Shown: positions 1 through 11,838 of the stretch, piece after piece
How positions within the stretch are numbered: position 1 is the first letter of the stretch
Layout of the letters: each line of letters opens with the position of its first letter
Source of the DNA: Daucus carota subsp. sativus
Lineage: Eukaryota > Streptophyta > Magnoliopsida > Apiales > Apiaceae
Length of the DNA: 64,000 nt
Assembly: GCF_001625215.2 (NCBI RefSeq)
Contig: NC_030382.2
Location: forward strand, 46,217,364 to 46,281,363
Reading direction: 5' to 3'
The notes under the pieces: model-generated
What the model was told of the DNA's origin: nothing
Database searches by the model: none
What the model saw: only the letters and a program-made list of their open reading frames with translations
Position numbers and translations under genes: made by a program

Positions 1-544
1 AAAATCTATTTGGTGACATATTATACAACTACAGGAGATATCAGCTTTATCAACACACCGACATCGAAAGTCTATGTTAATCCAAGTTTTAGTGCAGTAT
101 ATAGCATGAGACATAGATATTTATTTAATTTGCTCATCATTCACATAGAATCATATAATTATATATTTGATTTTAAAACAATATGAGAATAATTTATAAA
201 TCTTTTATGTCGTTCTCGGCTTAATCGTGATTAATATGTATCATTGTTATATCTCTGATTATAACATCTCCGAGATAGCTGACTAATCGTACTATAATAT
301 TTAGATTTTTATGAAACAATAATGTAATAAAGTATTTGAGATTATACTCAAATCTTTTATAGAGTATGAGCTTTTCATCCAGACTATGTTGATTTAAATG
401 ATATTTTATTTATTTAATTTTTCATTTGAGATTATTTGATGGTTTGATTTTCTGTTCTTAATCATAAAAATTATTTCACAACGCCACAAAAAACAACTAC
501 AATATCAATACACCCGTGCGCGGAGCGCGGGCAAGAAAAGCTAG
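1..544 (+). mobile_element. Helitron 3' end (element begins outside the window)
   Basis: The right end has the standard Helitron terminus. A hairpin has 7-bp arms CCCGTGC (513-519) and GCGCGGG (525-531, one G-T pair) around a 5-nt loop. Nine bases later comes CTAG (541-544), followed by T, as expected for insertion between A and T. No coding sequence is recognisable in the AT-rich 500 bases before it, and the 5' end is not in the window, so length and autonomy are unknown. The terminus resembles the two at 25202 and 25821, suggesting a related family. The internal assignment of 1-512 to the element is inference. Confidence 0.7.
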
Positions 545-2335
545 TATGATATAAAAAGTAAAAAAATTAATATTCATCGGAGATGGTTTTATGATGTTCA
601 TTTTTTCTGTCTTTTTATTGTATGTCGCTTTGATATCTTTAAAATATAGATTGATTCTATTAGTAAAATTTATTATTTTTAATTATTTTTCTTGGTCAAC
701 TAAAATTTGAATTTAATATTTTTATCAAAAAAATCAGAATTAATATCTTTGGTTATATGATCAAAGTATTTAAAAATGTGTATAAAAATATTAAAATATC
801 ATGCATAATGAAAAGGGAAGATGTGGTACCAATTTTTTCTGTTTCTGTTTCTGTTTCTGTTTGAAGACACTGTAACATTAAAATGTGGAGTTAACTAAGA
901 GCATCTCCGACGCTGTTTGGTTATAATTGTTGGTTAAATTGGACCTATAAAACATTATGTAAACTGTAACACATTTTGCTTCAACATTGGTTGGCTATAA
1001 TTTAAAAATAGTATATTATTAATATTTTAAATTGTTAAAATAGAATATATCAGTTCAATATGAGAATAAATGATGTACAATCTTCCTACAGATTTTCTTA
1101 CAGACGTGTAGAGGTTCGACAAATTTAGAGGTTGACTAAATTTATAGATAAGAGCTGAGGTTCGACAAATTTAGTAATCCATAGGAGGTTGGCTAAATTT
1201 ATAGATAAGAGCTGAGCATGGTTGGAGTTGAGTTTTTGAAACTGTTGGCTAAATTTTTTTATTTTAAATATATCAACTCACCTTTTAGTCAAGAGTTTTA
1301 GATGGTTGGAGATCTACCCAGCTTTTGCTTTAGTTGCTTTACTGGTCTTCCGACTTCCAGCAGGAGTTGAAGGGAGTGTACGCAGTGTGATTTGAATAAT
1401 AACAAGTGGAATGGGCAGAATGAGTTGTTAAATATACAAGACTTGACTACGTCCAGTCTTTGCAAATTTAGGCTGCTTGGGAGATGATTTACTATGCAGT
1501 CAAACCCACAATTTAAACGTGTACTCAATTCATAATCACACAGCTCACAGTTTGTTTTATAATAATAATCGAACAACTTGCTGTTTTTTAATAAAATTAA
1601 AAAAGAAAAAGGAGTCATTCGTATCTAACAGCTGATTGAGTGGTTAAAGGTCAAATATATTACAGTACAGTATCTCTTAGCAATTTGTTTGTGTAAAAAT
1701 CACTTTACATAAAAAATTAAAAATATCACTCTAATGCCCATTCTAAATATCACATATTATCCATTTCCAGGATGATAATTAAATAAATAATTAGTTTTAA
1801 ATCACATATACCTTCATCAATTTGACATCAACGATCAACAATTTATCATCAATAATTATAGACAACATTATGAATAAATGAAATTTACCATTCTCAAAAA
1901 GAATAATGATATATTGTCAAAATTTTGAAAAATAGTAATTTCTTATAAATATATAAAAATTATGATATTTTTGTCAAATTTCTGGTCCAGTTGAAAAATA
2001 TTATCGACTTCTCTTTGTCAACGTTTCTATAAATAAGGTGTTATACTGGTCTTTTGGTCATACAAACAGAGACACCACCCTTTAAGATATTTGAAAAGGC
2101 CAGCTTGAAAATAATTGTGTGACTAATTTAGAGGCCAAGTGGCCGCAACAAATGACCCAGTCCTCGAAGAAACGATAGGATGAAAGACCCTACACTACTA
2201 GCCAAAACTGATAAGCATCTCAACCTGTCCTTCCTAGCTCCTCACATATACGCGCCCAATTATCTCAAGGCCAGCCACAACCAAGTTCACTCAGCCACGG
2301 AATTCATAAATTGACTCTCTGCTTGTACGTGTACA
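545..2335. other. Intergenic, with a possible MITE and short tandem repeats
   Basis: No gene is supported here. A TTTCTG hexamer is repeated four times at 838-862. Bases 897-1316 are bounded by GCATCTCCGAC on the left and GTTGGAGAT on the right, ends resembling a common class of plant MITE, but no convincing target duplication is visible. Inside it, a segment of about 58 bp is repeated: GAGGTTCGACAAATTTAG at 1111 and 1157, and a GGTTGACTAAATTTATAG-type unit at 1129 and 1187. Confidence 0.4.
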
Positions 2336-2410
2336 AATCATTTACCAACGCTACAAGAACCATCTTCTAGTGCTACAAAAACATTCTCATTCACACAAAC
2401 TCAATCTCTC

Positions 2411-2414
2411 CCGT

Positions 2415-2440
<26 letters not shown>
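2411..2440 (+). repeat. (CT)n microsatellite in the 5' leader
   Basis: An uninterrupted run of CT dinucleotides lies 20-50 bases before the ATG of the zinc-finger gene at 2461. CT-rich leaders are frequent in plant genes. A weak TATA-like element (TTCATAAATT, about 2302) lies about 110 bases before it. Confidence 0.7.
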
Positions 2441-2445
<5 letters not shown>

Positions 2446-2460
2446 GTGTTTTCAATCACT

Positions 2461-2754
2461 ATGGTGGCTCCTATGGTGCTAGCTACCGGGCTCAGCGTTT
2501 TGGCTGGAGCGGCTCTAGTCAAGTCCGTGTTGGAGCAGAACAATCCCATGGCCGGTCCAGGCCAGTTCCCCAGGTGCCCCAGTTGCAACGGCAGTGGTCG
2601 AGTCAGTTGCTTCTGTTCTCGATGGTCTGACGGTGACACCGGTTGTCGGACCTGTGTTGGCACAGGCCGTATGGCTTGTAGTAGCTGCGGTGGCACAGGT
2701 ACCGGCCGTCCCATCCCCGCTCAGCTCATCATACGCCCTTCTCGCAAATCCTAG
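2461..2754 (+). CDS. Small DnaJ-type cysteine-rich zinc-finger protein
   Basis: Single-exon gene of 97 residues. The N-terminus (residues 1-24) is hydrophobic and Ala/Leu/Val-rich, which could be a membrane or targeting segment. Residues 39-80 hold four cysteine pairs: C39/C42, C50/C52, C62/C65 and C73/C76. Three of them sit in CxxCxGxG motifs (CPSCNGSG, CRTCVGTG, CSSCGGTG) like the zinc-binding domain of DnaJ and of plant BSD2-like proteins. There is no J domain, so it is a stand-alone zinc-finger protein. Plant relatives of this class often act in organelle protein folding, but the partner cannot be read from the sequence. The ATG at 2461 is chosen because the in-frame codons before it (from 2446) contain no earlier ATG. 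Confidence 0.85.
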   Translation: MVAPMVLATGLSVLAGAALVKSVLEQNNPMAGPGQFPRCPSCNGSGRVSCFCSRWSDGDTGCRTCVGTGRMACSSCGGTGTGRPIPAQLIIRPSRKS

Positions 2755-3881
2755 GCACACTTCCATGTATAGGAATACATCACTGGTATATATAACTAGT
2801 TTCTAGCTTCTTTCCCCCATCTCTCTTTCTTTTAGATATTCAATCATATATGTTCTTCAGAGATACTTGTTGTAATCACAATTGATCATTTGATTACTTG
2901 TAAAATTTTGAGATTGACTCTATAAACTTGTTGCCTATCATATGTTTTCACTTTCCGTCATTTCAATTAGTTGCAGAGGAAATTCCTAGTCTGACAAGTT
3001 GAGAAAAATTCTAGTCTAAACTTGTCCAATATATGATCTAGTTGCAGAGTGAAATCCTAGTTTAATACCGAGCGATTACATTCTATAATTCTTCATGTTA
3101 CTTGGTTGAGCTAAGCTAATCCTAGTCTAATTCCACGCTATTACATTCTATAATCCTTCATTACTTGTTTGAGCTAAATTTAGTCCCCTTCTCGCTGCCT
3201 TGTAATATTATCTAAAGCAAAACTGAGAAGCCAGAGATATACCTCACGAGATCTGCTTAGTGCTTACACATTAAAAAGACAAATGACATGTTGACAGATA
3301 TTTAGTTTTGCTAGACAAGGGAGTTACTGGCACAACTTGTTGCTTGCTTGTCTTCTGTCCCAATTGTTCATTGAATCAGACTACATAATGCACATGATTT
3401 CATACACACAGTCACTGAAATCATTAATTATCAGTTGTTTGGACTTCCAGCTAGGGTATGGTTCAATGTTCTATCAACTTGTCCACATATTCATCCTTTA
3501 AAATGAATCTTTTTTCTACACGTGGAATCCATGTAATACAATTCAAGATAAATCATAATCTATACTCCATATATCTATATGGAAATTAACTGATTAAAAA
3601 ATATTGGCGAAGCGTACATTCAACAGAGGTTTATAGATGCACATAAAAGAATATAAACCAACCTTTAATGTTAATATCTTATTAAGGAAAAATTTGTCTC
3701 CTTAACCAAAGGTTTGATAAAATGTATGAGACTTCCTGAAAACTTTGAGAATGGAAGTATGAAATGTTATAGTCATCATCCAACTGTTTTAACTTAAAGA
3801 ACATTCGGAAATATGCAAGTTGAGAACACTACAAGGAAATGTAAAAATAGAAAATAAAGCCAAACTAAACATGGCACACAT
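2755..3881. other. Intergenic 3' flanks
   Basis: This holds the 3' UTRs of the two convergent genes. A diverged tandem duplication of about 66 bp around the phrase ATTACATTCTATAAT appears at 3075 and 3141. No coding potential was recognised. Confidence 0.5.
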
Positions 3882-4280
3882 TCACCTTTCAAGAGGATCC
3901 TCCCCTATGCTTGAGGTAAAGGGACACATGGCTGCAGCTATTCTTTGTCGAAGGTTAAACCGTTCAGCAATCAGAGGCCGGACATCTTCAACTCCTACTA
4001 GGCTCTCCAGAAAGGGAAGTAACTGGACGAGTTCTTTGTCTGAGCGATCATCAAACCAGCTCTCTATCGGGATTCCATTATCCACCTGGAAGCCAAATGC
4101 CTGAAAACAAAATAAATATGTCAATGAACTCATATCTTATGCATGCTCTGTAGTTTGTGGATCTAAAATTACTAGGATCGTGTGCATAGTCTACAAAGCT
4201 TACATTATTCTGGTTAAACATTATCACTGGATATTTTTTTAAATTCAACTGTTAGCCATTTATTACCAAGACTTAGAGGA

Positions 4281-4311
<31 letters not shown>

Positions 4312-6794
4312 ACATGCATAAATTACGCAGAGTCACACACTTCCAAGATATTGTCCTACAATAATCAATTGTCTTAAACATGAAAACAAAATTGGTTCCA
4401 GAACCAGTAACTGTGCACAATCTCTCCCGACAAGGGGCAACACAAACTAACCACTAGAACAACATCTTGATTCCGGAGTGCATTAAACTAAAGGAGAAAG
4501 TATAAATACCTGGGGAGAGTTGTCAATCATTATAACACGCGCTAAATCTCGGCCAAGAACAGACAGGTCTTTAAGATAATTTCCCTCAACAAAAACACAA
4601 GATTCACGGAAAACTCTATGGCGAAATATTTTTCTTTTTGGATCGAGTACATTTAGTAGCTGGTCCGCATAAACACCTTGGCTTGCAGTAAATATTATAA
4701 TCTCAAAAAGACCCGATACCCTCTCCAGAAATTCCTGCAGGTAGGGACGACAACGAACAAAGACTGTATGCTCCATGAGATTAAACTTGACAGAGAATTT
4801 AAAATCTGCATCCTCACAAGGTTCGAGGGTAGAGTGCACCAAGGTCTCTGCAAAATAAAGGTATCACGAAAATTTGTACATTGTCCCAAATATCATATTA
4901 ACATAATTTATTAATATACCAAACACTCCAGGAAGTTCTATTAATAGTAGGTAAAGCGCCAAAATTTGACAACCAAGGACTTCTATAACTGTACAAATAA
5001 ATCGTTCACAAGAACAAAACATCATTCAAAGAACAAAGCAGCATCCCTTGGCAATCGTAAACGCACACATGTTATCTATAAGTCAATAATCATAAAAAAA
5101 AAAAAACATACTTGAAAGTTAAAACAAAACAGAACCGGTGCTTGGCACTCCACCACTGAAAATAATACTCCCTCAGTCCCTTATTTAGATAGCCTAGTTT
5201 CCTTTTCTCAACAAACTAGCTATAACCTACTAGGGACTACTTGGTGTTATTACTTATAGCTTACAGGGCCTTCAGTAGTTTTCCACCTGAGGTAGGTTCT
5301 TTCTAGTAATTACTAATTAGTTGCTAAAACTGAACAATGTCATTAACTGTTTAAGGTTATTTAATGACTTGAAAGTAGAGGTGTGTATATTCAATTCCTG
5401 CCTGAGTAATTCTATGCCTAATGACTCATAAGTCTGAGGTATTATTATTTATAATGTTACTACTACCTATTTGCATAATTTAATTAATGTATAGCTTACA
5501 AGTAGTAGGAAAAAAACACAAGTCAATGGCAACAAGGAAAATATAGAATTTTACAAAATAAGCCAAAAAAAAACCCTCCTTTTTACTTTTTTAGCTTTTA
5601 ACTTATAAAGCAGTTTCAAGTCAGAACTTGAATTAAACAAAAGGACCAGATAAGTTCAGCTAATAATACACAAGTTACAAAATATTTTTAGCGTACAAGT
5701 TGATTAGACAAACAGGACAGTGATATAAAATTTGAACTTTTACACAATCTACATGTCTTCCATCAAATATTTATTCCAAGGTAAAGGTTACATGTTGAAG
5801 CAGATGCAAATGTACTAGTATAATGCAACTTATAACCCATGTTCCTAATTAGTTAAAAAGAACACAACAAATAACCCCACAACTGAGCACCATAACACAT
5901 CAATATAATAGATGCAACTAATTGAAGCACAACAGACAGTTAGAAAATTCAAGAGAGTTTCAAGTATGACTTTAGAAGCATATCTGTCATATGAGCTTAC
6001 CATCCAAGTCCAGGACAAGAGTTGTTGAGGGACAACTTCGAGTCTGTTTAGGTAGCAGCATAGGTCGAAAGGTTGGAACAACTGAAGCCAAATCTGGCAA
6101 GTTTTTTATGAAGAAGTAGGGATCAAATTCATCAAAGTCTTCATATTCATCATCCTCCATCTGAACATCTGTTGATATACTATTTTGACTGTACTCATCT
6201 ACACATTCCAACTTCGAGCTTTTCTCTGAATGATAAGTTGTTGACACTTCAGACATCAACACGCTGCCTCCTAAATCTGCATACAAAGATGACTCTTTAT
6301 TAGTATATAAAGGATAACGCTGATTCTCCTGGTGCCATGCAAGATTCATATACAGAATTTTATTCTCTTTAGAATGACATTTACCTTGCATGACATTATC
6401 GCTGTTCAACAAATCGAGTTGTATGTTCTCCTCTGCAGAGTCCACAACTTTCTGGTCGTCGGTCTTAAAATATTTTAAAAAATCAGCTGGAGAAAATAAA
6501 TGAGTATGTAAGAATACAAAGATGCAGTCCAACAACGTGGAGATTTTAGCAGAAACAGACCCCAATACCCTGTCACATACAAACAACACATTCATAGTCT
6601 ACCTCCAGTGAGAAGGTCCCCTCCACCATGTTTAGAATTGTGAAAGGGCGGAGAAAATATGGTACCCGTCATACAATAAGCACCTCCATCATCACAGACC
6701 TACAGTACACCAGAATCCAGATAAACAGGTTCACAAGTCAATCTCTGATATAAGTGATAAAACAACATTTAATATAAATAATAACAATAATAAC

Positions 6795-6834
<40 letters not shown>

Positions 6835-6839
6835 TAATA

Positions 6840-6870
<31 letters not shown>

Positions 6871-8129
6871 TATTATTATTATTATTAAAAAAAACAATTC
6901 ATAAAGGTAGCAAATACTTCAGGATTTTCAGTCGTGTTATTATTAGCATGATCAACATCTCTCCGCATAAGCTCAACGTCATCGTCACCAGAGTTGCATC
7001 TAGAATCCAATTTTTTTCTGCTAACATGTTCCACACTTTTCTTTGCTGAAAACAGAAACAGGATCAAGCATTAGAAACTTCAGGGGGATTGAACAAATAC
7101 TGATCACATTTCTAATAACTTCATATCAAATAATAATACTACGAATATCTAATATGATTCTAGACCAGTAATTATAACAATGGAAAAGATAGAAGTAATA
7201 AACAAATCTTATGACATGGGGAAGAAGCAGAACATCAGCAAGTAAAACAGGATTTAGAACACACACACACACACACACAATTACATTAAATATATAAAGC
7301 AATCTCAAATTAACGCTTTAAACAAGATACTCCACAATTTGATGGAGTGAGAGGAGCAACTCCAAAGTCAGATTTCTTTTATGTGCATTTTAGCTGAGGA
7401 TAAACAAAATTCAGCAAGGGGAAGCAAATAAAAGAATAAAGTACTGTGACGGTCAGTTAGTTCAGTCCTGTCTGCTTGTGATCCTACTGCCACGAGAAGT
7501 TGACACGGACACTTCCCGAAACTTAAAGTTTGGATTTGGACCTTCGGTGCAATATTGGATTCAGTGTCGTATTGGGTTCTGAGTTCAGGTACGCAACAAA
7601 ACAAAAAAGTACACAAAATAATTTTTTATATTATATCTTAAATATAGTTATGATACTTTTAAAAAACACATATCAATATTTTGAAATCATTTCAACTTAA
7701 AATTAAGTACTCTTATTTTATACAGTATTACACTCAATATTAGTTTAGAATTTTAGAATTTCTGTGCACTTAATGCAGCCTCGAGAACTTATTTAAAAAC
7801 TGAACCACTTTTCTTTGTTGACCCAAAGCACAAAGTGAAAATTTCAGCAGACGCGTACAACTTCTACACAACGTCCTTAGTAACTCGAGGCAAGATTTAC
7901 AAAAAGAAAAAAAGAAAGAAATTATACACTAATAGTCATAGCATAAAACATAGATTTGAAACATTAACTTACGAACTCTTTGCTTTCTTGCAGAAGAGGT
8001 TATCAGCTCATTTGCTTTTCTTTCTTGAACCTGAACATTTTCAGATGCCTTCTTCTGATGCCTTGAAACCTTCGGACTGACAACCTCTCGAGCAGAAGTC
8101 CTAGTAGGGACCTTTTTTTTGGTTTGCAT
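3882..8129 (-). CDS. SSP4: CTD small phosphatase-like protein (SCP1-like / SSP4 type)
   Basis: Seven coding exons join in phase: 8129-7973, 7045-6918, 6699-6603, 6486-6385, 6276-6001, 4847-4510 and 4100-3882, giving 438 residues. The C-terminal half is a FCP1/NLI-interacting-factor phosphatase domain. The catalytic DLDET (DxDxT, residues 251-255) spans the intron between 6001 and 4847. It is followed by an IIFTAS motif and MIDNSP. Such enzymes dephosphorylate the C-terminal domain of RNA polymerase II. The N-terminal 240 residues are basic, then acidic, and of low complexity, as in Arabidopsis SSP4/SSP4b/SSP5; which of these is the true orthologue is not resolved. A likely 5'-UTR intron runs from 9597 to 8222 (CAG|GTACAC donor, TTTCAG acceptor). 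The intron between 4847 and 6001 begins a degenerate Stowaway terminus at 5168. Confidence 0.88.
4284..4311. repeat. Poly-G tract (28 nt) in an SSP4-type gene intron
   Basis: A run of G on the plus strand, C on the coding strand, in the last intron. A run this long is error-prone in sequencing and can form G-quadruplex structure, so its length should be treated as approximate. Confidence 0.85.
6783..6886. repeat. (AAT)n/(ATT)n inverted microsatellite
   Basis: About 55 bases of AAT repeats run directly into about 47 bases of ATT repeats, with the centre near 6840. The result is a nearly perfect palindrome about 100 bp long. It lies within the intron between the coding exons ending at 6918 and starting at 6699. 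Transcribed RNA would fold into one long hairpin. Confidence 0.85.
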
Positions 8130-9439
8130 CTTGGAAGCTTGTTAAGCAAAGAAATGTTTAGCACCTTCCTTAATTCAAATAATTACTCAAGATGCGATTC
8201 TCTAGGGTAAACTTGACCTTCCTGAAATTAAACAGCCAAAGTATACATATTCAATCCCTTCAGAAATGATTACAGAATGCTATAATTCTTTATGAAGTGA
8301 AATAACACAGAAGACCTTCAGCTAAAGAAGTGCAATACCAATCACAATTATAAAACAAACACAGGAAGAGAGAATGATACCGGCAGCAAACATTTATAAA
8401 AATATCAAATCTCGCACACTGAAGTTTTAACACTTTTTTATATCAGCTCAAAAGCTTGTCTATGAACGTTTTTAAACAAAGTTTCAGATATTCAAGAATC
8501 AGACCCACAGCTCATGTCATTCATTTCAATCTGCGAAGTATACTACAATTAAAAAACCTATACATGTCAAGTATAACAGCTACTACTAAAGGGAAAGATC
8601 AGCATCTTGACAGGCTAGAGGTTTGGGAAGCAGGAGGGGTAAAACCACCTACTCGATCAGGAACTAGCTTTATTGCATGCCTAACTAAATTTCAATATAC
8701 AATTACTATACTATTGAAAGGGAAAATCCTGAACATAATAAAACTAGTAGCATTAACAGCATGATGACACTGGAAAGTCAAATATTGGAGCTTCAAATTG
8801 CAACCTACCCAAAAGCCTGACCAAAAAAATGTAGGAGTAGAAAACACCCAAGAGCCCTGCAAGGCTGCAACACCCTCAAATCTCAGATGGGTTACATGTA
8901 ACACATCAACCCATTTACGTGCAAATTATATAATATAAATTAAAACTAGCAGTTAATTAGTCATGGCAAGTTCAGGCATCACACATTCGAGACTGTCAAG
9001 TCAAGTCATTTTCAAGCAAGAACTTAATCACAACAGAATCCGTTTCTCTGACATCTCATATATACACAATTACACATGCACAAACTTAAAACAACCAATT
9101 AAAGATCAATTTTTTAATTAGCAAAAAAAAGGAAATCAAAAATCAGCAACCCTATAGCAGCTCAAACAGAAAAATTCAAAAGGGGTCAAGGGTATGGCCC
9201 GCACAAACGAATCAAAAATCAAATTTGAATTAACAAAACCCTAGAAAACAAGTAATAGGCCTAATCTTGATTATATAGCAAATGAAAAGAGAGTAAGATA
9301 CAAGTGAATTTGAAGTTGAGAGCTTTATACCAGATATAAATCGAAACCCCCAAATAATTCAGCAGCAGCTCCCGCAACGAAACCCCAAGTCAATCCTTTT
9401 GATATACATATATGTAGGATAAAATTTAGGGGTTTGTAA

Positions 9440-9501
<62 letters not shown>

Positions 9502-9872
9502 GTTTGAAAGGGGGGAAAGGAGAGAGGGAAAATTTGAGTGAACTAGTAGTAATTTGTGTTGTGCTGGGGTGCTGCAAGAAAATTAGAAGATGTGTACCTG
9601 AGTCATATGCTCACTCGCTTTTCTATGTTTCTCTCTCCTGCGAGATTACAGTAATTTGAAATGATTCTCTACTCGTTTTCAAATTTCAGCGCTGCATTGA
9701 AAATTCCAAAATTCGGATATTTTAAACTTTTCACTCGGTATTTAATTTTTTATTTTTGAGCTTTAAACATATATTTACAAATTCCAGCTAGATAAATAAT
9801 TCAATTACGATGTGATTCCCACCAAATTAGAGTTATGTGTGTTTGAATTGAATATTCAAAACTGAATATATA
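8130..9872 (-). promoter_or_regulatory. 5' UTR, 5'-UTR intron and promoter region of the CTD-phosphatase gene
   Basis: On the minus strand a good donor (CAG|GTACAC at 9598/9597) and acceptor (TTTCAG, ending 8222) suggest one leader intron. The leader exon then begins somewhere near 9600-9650. A (GA)n run, CT on the coding strand, lies inside that intron. The Helitron 5' end at 9873 leaves only about 220-270 bp of host sequence upstream of the presumed transcription start. Exact start site not determined. Confidence 0.5.
9444..9496. repeat. (GA)n microsatellite
   Basis: About 26 GA units, located in the presumed leader intron of the CTD-phosphatase gene. Confidence 0.85.
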
Positions 9873-10529
9873 TCTATACTATTACCTACTTATATATAAT
9901 AAGCGTAAGGGAGATAATTTGGTCGCATGGTCCTTTGGTCTAAAAGCTTATCATCCGTTGGATCGTATATTTAACAAATAAGCACCGTTAGATTAGAACA
10001 AAATTAAATTCTGTTCTATAAGGCAACTGAAATCTACTTGCATTTTAATTCCTTTTCTGAATCCAAAACAAATTCTGTCTTTCAAGTGTTTTTGATTTTT
10101 TTTTATTACAAAATAAATATTTCCTACCAGAAAAAAAAACACATATTTTTAACACCTTTTCCTATTCCAAGACATGTTATGATTTATTTTTTTAGTCAAA
10201 AACAAATTACAAACAAAATCTTCGAAACATAAAATTTGTCAAGATCTTCTATATAAACTACTTCATATCAACCTCATCTTAACCCCATTCTTGCGTCTTC
10301 TTCTTCAAAGATTTTAACTTGGAAATCTCCCAGTGTTTCTTTTGGCCTCAATCTTGACATAGTTTGCAACGGTTCTTTCTTCCCCAAACTTCTCCATCGA
10401 ACTCACAAAGGTAATTAGCTTCTCTCTTTTTTTTACTGCTATTTGATAAATTGCTATGCATCGGTTTTAATAATTTTTTCTGTTTTGTCTAAATTATATT
10501 GATTTATTCAATTTTCCGTAGATAACGCC

Positions 10530-11796
10530 ATGGATTTGCATGACGAATCGAATAATATGAATGAAAAACGGAGAATTGAACGTAACAAGCGGCGTAGAGA
10601 ACGGTACAGACTACGTCAAGAACAAAACAAGCAACAACAAGACCCATGTAAGTAAAGTTTAGCATGTGATATGTGCATTAAATATGTGTGACATCAAAAT
10701 TATTTATCTCTGACATTAGAACAATACAGGTAGAGCAGTAGAACAATCAATGCGCACCAATTCTTAATGAAATTAGAAACTTACTCATCGGTCAGTAAAT
10801 TACTCCAGATGATAGTGTATTGTGTAAATTTCATTTGAAAACCTATAGTCAGTGTATTCTTAATGCAAATGTGTTTTTGAGTTTTTAGTTGGCAAATTAA
10901 CTTTCCAGTAGGAATATTATAGATCAAATATAAGTGAACTTAAAAAAAAATTGTCTTCGTCACCATTATAGTAACCTACTTCATGCTGTTTCTTTCTATT
11001 CATGCCTTGGGTAATAACTTTATCAAGGTATTTCATGTCAAGATCTGGCAAAACCTGCAAGAAAAGCACCACGTATTATAAACTCATACCTAAGAATCGA
11101 AGCAAAATAAACATGTACGGATTGAATAGTAAACATGTAAGTAGAACTCCTTGGTTTGCATAACAATAGCTTAACATTTTTCCCGTAATCAGATCATTCA
11201 AAGATTCTGGGAACAAGTTAATTCTAGGTATAGGCACTTCATATTTATATCTCACACATTAATATTACTATTAGCGTATACATTAGTGCTTTTTGTTTTT
11301 CAAGGAGGTACACATGGATATACTTTAATGTTAAAATTAATTCATCCTACATATCCGATTTTAATTAGTCTTACCAATTCTAAATTTATGTATTTTATTA
11401 TAGCTGATGTTACAGATTTAGCTGAAGGATCAAATTCTGAAATTGTTATAAGAAAACGAACTGAGCTTAACAAGCGACGCCGGGAGCAATACAATAAAGC
11501 TACAGAAGAGGAACGGAGCCAAAGAAACAAACTAAGATGTGACCGAAGAGCAAAACAAAAGATTAATGCGATAGAATGTCAACAAGTAAACAATGGTAAT
11601 TTCTAGAGGTTACAATATTTATAATACCATGTCGTGCAAATTTTTTTTATTAACCCTTATAAGTTGTTATTTTGTGTATATAGATATACCAGTTACTGAT
11701 GAAAGCACAAAGTATATACAAATGATAAAGAGGAATACATCTACAACAAAAGGTATTCTCTATATCTCCCTTACGCTTATTATATATAAGTATATA

Positions 11797-11838
<42 letters not shown>

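Noticed and set aside
1298-1618. 106-codon open frame on the minus strand
   Set aside because: It overlaps the right end of a candidate MITE, is of biased composition and matches no family that I recognise.
5165-5300. Stowaway-like left end (CTCCCTCAGTCCCTTATTTA) in an intron
   Set aside because: No matching right end was found within about 500 bases, so a full element is not called.
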